Under the pieces are notes generated by a model. It saw only the letters and a program-made list of their open reading frames with translations. It was not told the DNA's origin and did no database searches. DNA of 64,000 nt from Leuconostoc inhae. GTDB lineage: Bacteria > Bacillota > Bacilli > Lactobacillales > Lactobacillaceae. Below, piece by piece: positions 62,955 to 64,000 of this stretch. How positions within the stretch are numbered: the stretch's first letter is position 1; every line of letters begins with the position of its first letter. A program made the translations under genes and the position numbers. The stretch spans positions 62,001 through 126,000 of the forward strand of contig NZ_BPKW01000005.1 in the NCBI RefSeq assembly GCF_019656015.1. Reading direction: 5' to 3'.

Positions 62955-64000
62955 ATGGTAGATTTTAATTCAAAAGAGTACTTAGGACTCGTTGATAAGT
63001 GGTGGCGTGCTACCAACTATTTGTCAGCAGGGATGATCTTCTTGAAGAGCAACCCTTTGTTCTCAGTTACTAACACACCAATTGAAGCAGAAGACGTTAA
63101 AGTTAAGCCAATTGGTCACTGGGGAACAATTTCAGGACAAACATTCTTGTATGCTCATGCAAATCGTTTGATCAATAAGTATGATTTGAACATGTTCTAT
63201 ATTGGTGGTCCTGGTCACGGTGGTCAAGTGATGGTTACTAACGCCTATTTAGATGGTGAATATACTGAAGATTACCCAGAAATCACACAAGATTTAGAAG
63301 GTATGAGTCGTTTGTTCAAACGTTTCTCATTCCCTGGTGGAATCGGATCGCACATGACCGCTCAAACACCTGGTTCATTGCATGAAGGTGGCGAATTAGG
63401 TTACTCATTATCACACGCATTCGGTGCAGTTTTGGATAATCCAGAACAAATCGCATTTGCTGTTGTTGGTGATGGAGAAGCCGAAACAGGCCCATCAATG
63501 ACTTCATGGCACTCAACAAAGTTCTTGTCAGCCAAGAATGATGGTGCTGTATTGCCAATTTTGGATTTGAACGGATTTAAAATTTCAAACCCTACTATTT
63601 TTTCACGTATGAGTCATGAAGAAATCACAAAGTTCTTTGAAGGTTTGGGATACTCACCACGCTTTATTGAAAACGATGACATTCATGATTACACAGCATA
63701 TCACGAATTGGCTGCTCATGTCTTTGACCAAGCTATTGAAGACATTCAAGCTATCCAAAAGGATGCACGTGAAAATGGTAAATATGAAGATGGTACAATC
63801 CCAGCATGGCCTGTAATTATTGCACGCTTGCCAAAGGGTTGGGGTGGACCAACGCACGATCAAAAGGGTAACCCAATTGAAAATTCATTCCGTGCACATC
63901 AAGTACCATTGAATTTGGAACAAAATGATTTGTCAACATTGAAGCAATTCGAAGACTGGATGAATTCATATAAGCCTGAAGAATTGTTCAATGCTGATGG
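62955..64000 (+). CDS. xfp: Xylulose-5-phosphate/fructose-6-phosphate phosphoketolase, copy 2 (3' end beyond window)
   Basis: The first 348 residues are seen; the frame is open at the window edge. Starts [24 protein letters not shown], with [23 protein letters not shown] and the TPP/Mg motif [22 protein letters not shown] lies 11 bases before ATG. This is the typical phosphoketolase of the genus, with a near-consensus promoter and codon choice (AAG Lys, TTG Leu, TTC Phe) of highly expressed genes, so it is likely the main catabolic enzyme, copy 1 being auxiliary. Confidence 0.95.
   Translation, partial: MVDFNSKEYLGLVDKWWRATNYLSAGMIFLKSNPLFSVTNTPIEAEDVKVKPIGHWGTISGQTFLYAHANRLINKYDLNMFYIGGPGHGGQVMVTNAYLDGEYTEDYPEITQDLEGMSRLFKRFSFPGGIGSHMTAQTPGSLHEGGELGYSLSHAFGAVLDNPEQIAFAVVGDGEAETGPSMTSWHSTKFLSAKNDGAVLPILDLNGFKISNPTIFSRMSHEEITKFFEGLGYSPRFIENDDIHDYTAYHELAAHVFDQAIEDIQAIQKDARENGKYEDGTIPAWPVIIARLPKGWGGPTHDQKGNPIENSFRAHQVPLNLEQNDLSTLKQFEDWMNSYKPEELFNAD

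Noticed and set aside
1-64000. CRISPR array, prophage, rRNA operon or complete insertion sequence
   Set aside because: No regularly spaced repeats, integrase, transposase or rRNA-like sequence was found on reading; only the weak remnant at 39261-39467 could relate to a mobile element.

Overview
The window looks like a chromosomal segment of a low-GC, heterofermentative lactic acid bacterium, most likely Leuconostoc or a close relative. The reasons are two phosphoketolase genes (6522-8888 minus, and 62955 to the window edge), a complete arabinose operon feeding that pathway, an NAD(H)-linked ethanol dehydrogenase, PepO/PepV peptidases and generally Leuconostoc-like proteins. No rRNA, CRISPR array, prophage or intact insertion sequence is visible.

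Layout. 1-5391: end of an oligopeptide ABC operon (oppD-oppF), pepO and a polytopic membrane protein. 5700-5980: tRNA-Tyr and tRNA-Gln. 6034-8888: a YjbR-like protein and phosphoketolase 1. 9184-11677: a TPP riboswitch and three genes (N-ribosidase, thymidylate-synthase-family hydroxymethylase, methyltransferase) that match step for step the logic of bacimethrin (thiamine antivitamin) synthesis; this is the most striking locus. 11758-18308: an attenuator with an Ile/Leu leader peptide, an XRE/TPR regulator and a complete sufCDSUB-sufT operon. 18352-24121: a leucine-attenuated leuABCD operon plus an MFS transporter. 24139-26198: a broken Sua5/YrdC gene and a nickel/cobalt permease. 26313-34072: araR, fba and araA-araE-araB-araD with cre sites. 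34118-36683: aspA, rpiA and an acetyltransferase. 36840-39217: dut, radA (apparently starting at AUC) and a membrane protein. 39218-44290: an AT-rich accessory insert with a TetR-controlled exporter, tiny peptide genes and an ABC exporter. 44355-48964: gltX, two dehydrogenases and an unknown protein. 48982-53441: a methionine-type T-box, a SAM hydrolase and an ECF transporter. 53472-55294: pepV and a small gene with a perfect LexA box. 55416-60853: rpsF-ssb-rpsR, gdpP, rplI, dnaB. 60874-64000: a membrane protease, YbaK, a GntR/UTRA regulator and phosphoketolase 2.

How it works together. Arabinose enters by AraE and is converted by AraA/AraB/AraD to xylulose 5-phosphate, which phosphoketolase splits; RpiA links ribose 5-phosphate to the same pool. 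The SUF operon lies directly upstream of leuABCD, whose LeuCD enzyme needs a 4Fe-4S cluster, and both operons begin with leader peptides containing consecutive branched-chain codons, suggesting that cluster supply and leucine synthesis answer to the same starvation signal. A second theme is RNA-level control: TPP riboswitch, two attenuators, one T-box, an S6:S18 leader, and a recurring arrangement in at least four genes in which a strong Shine-Dalgarno is separated from the start codon by a stem-loop.

All calls come from reading the sequence and recognising families; no database search, folding program or alignment was run.
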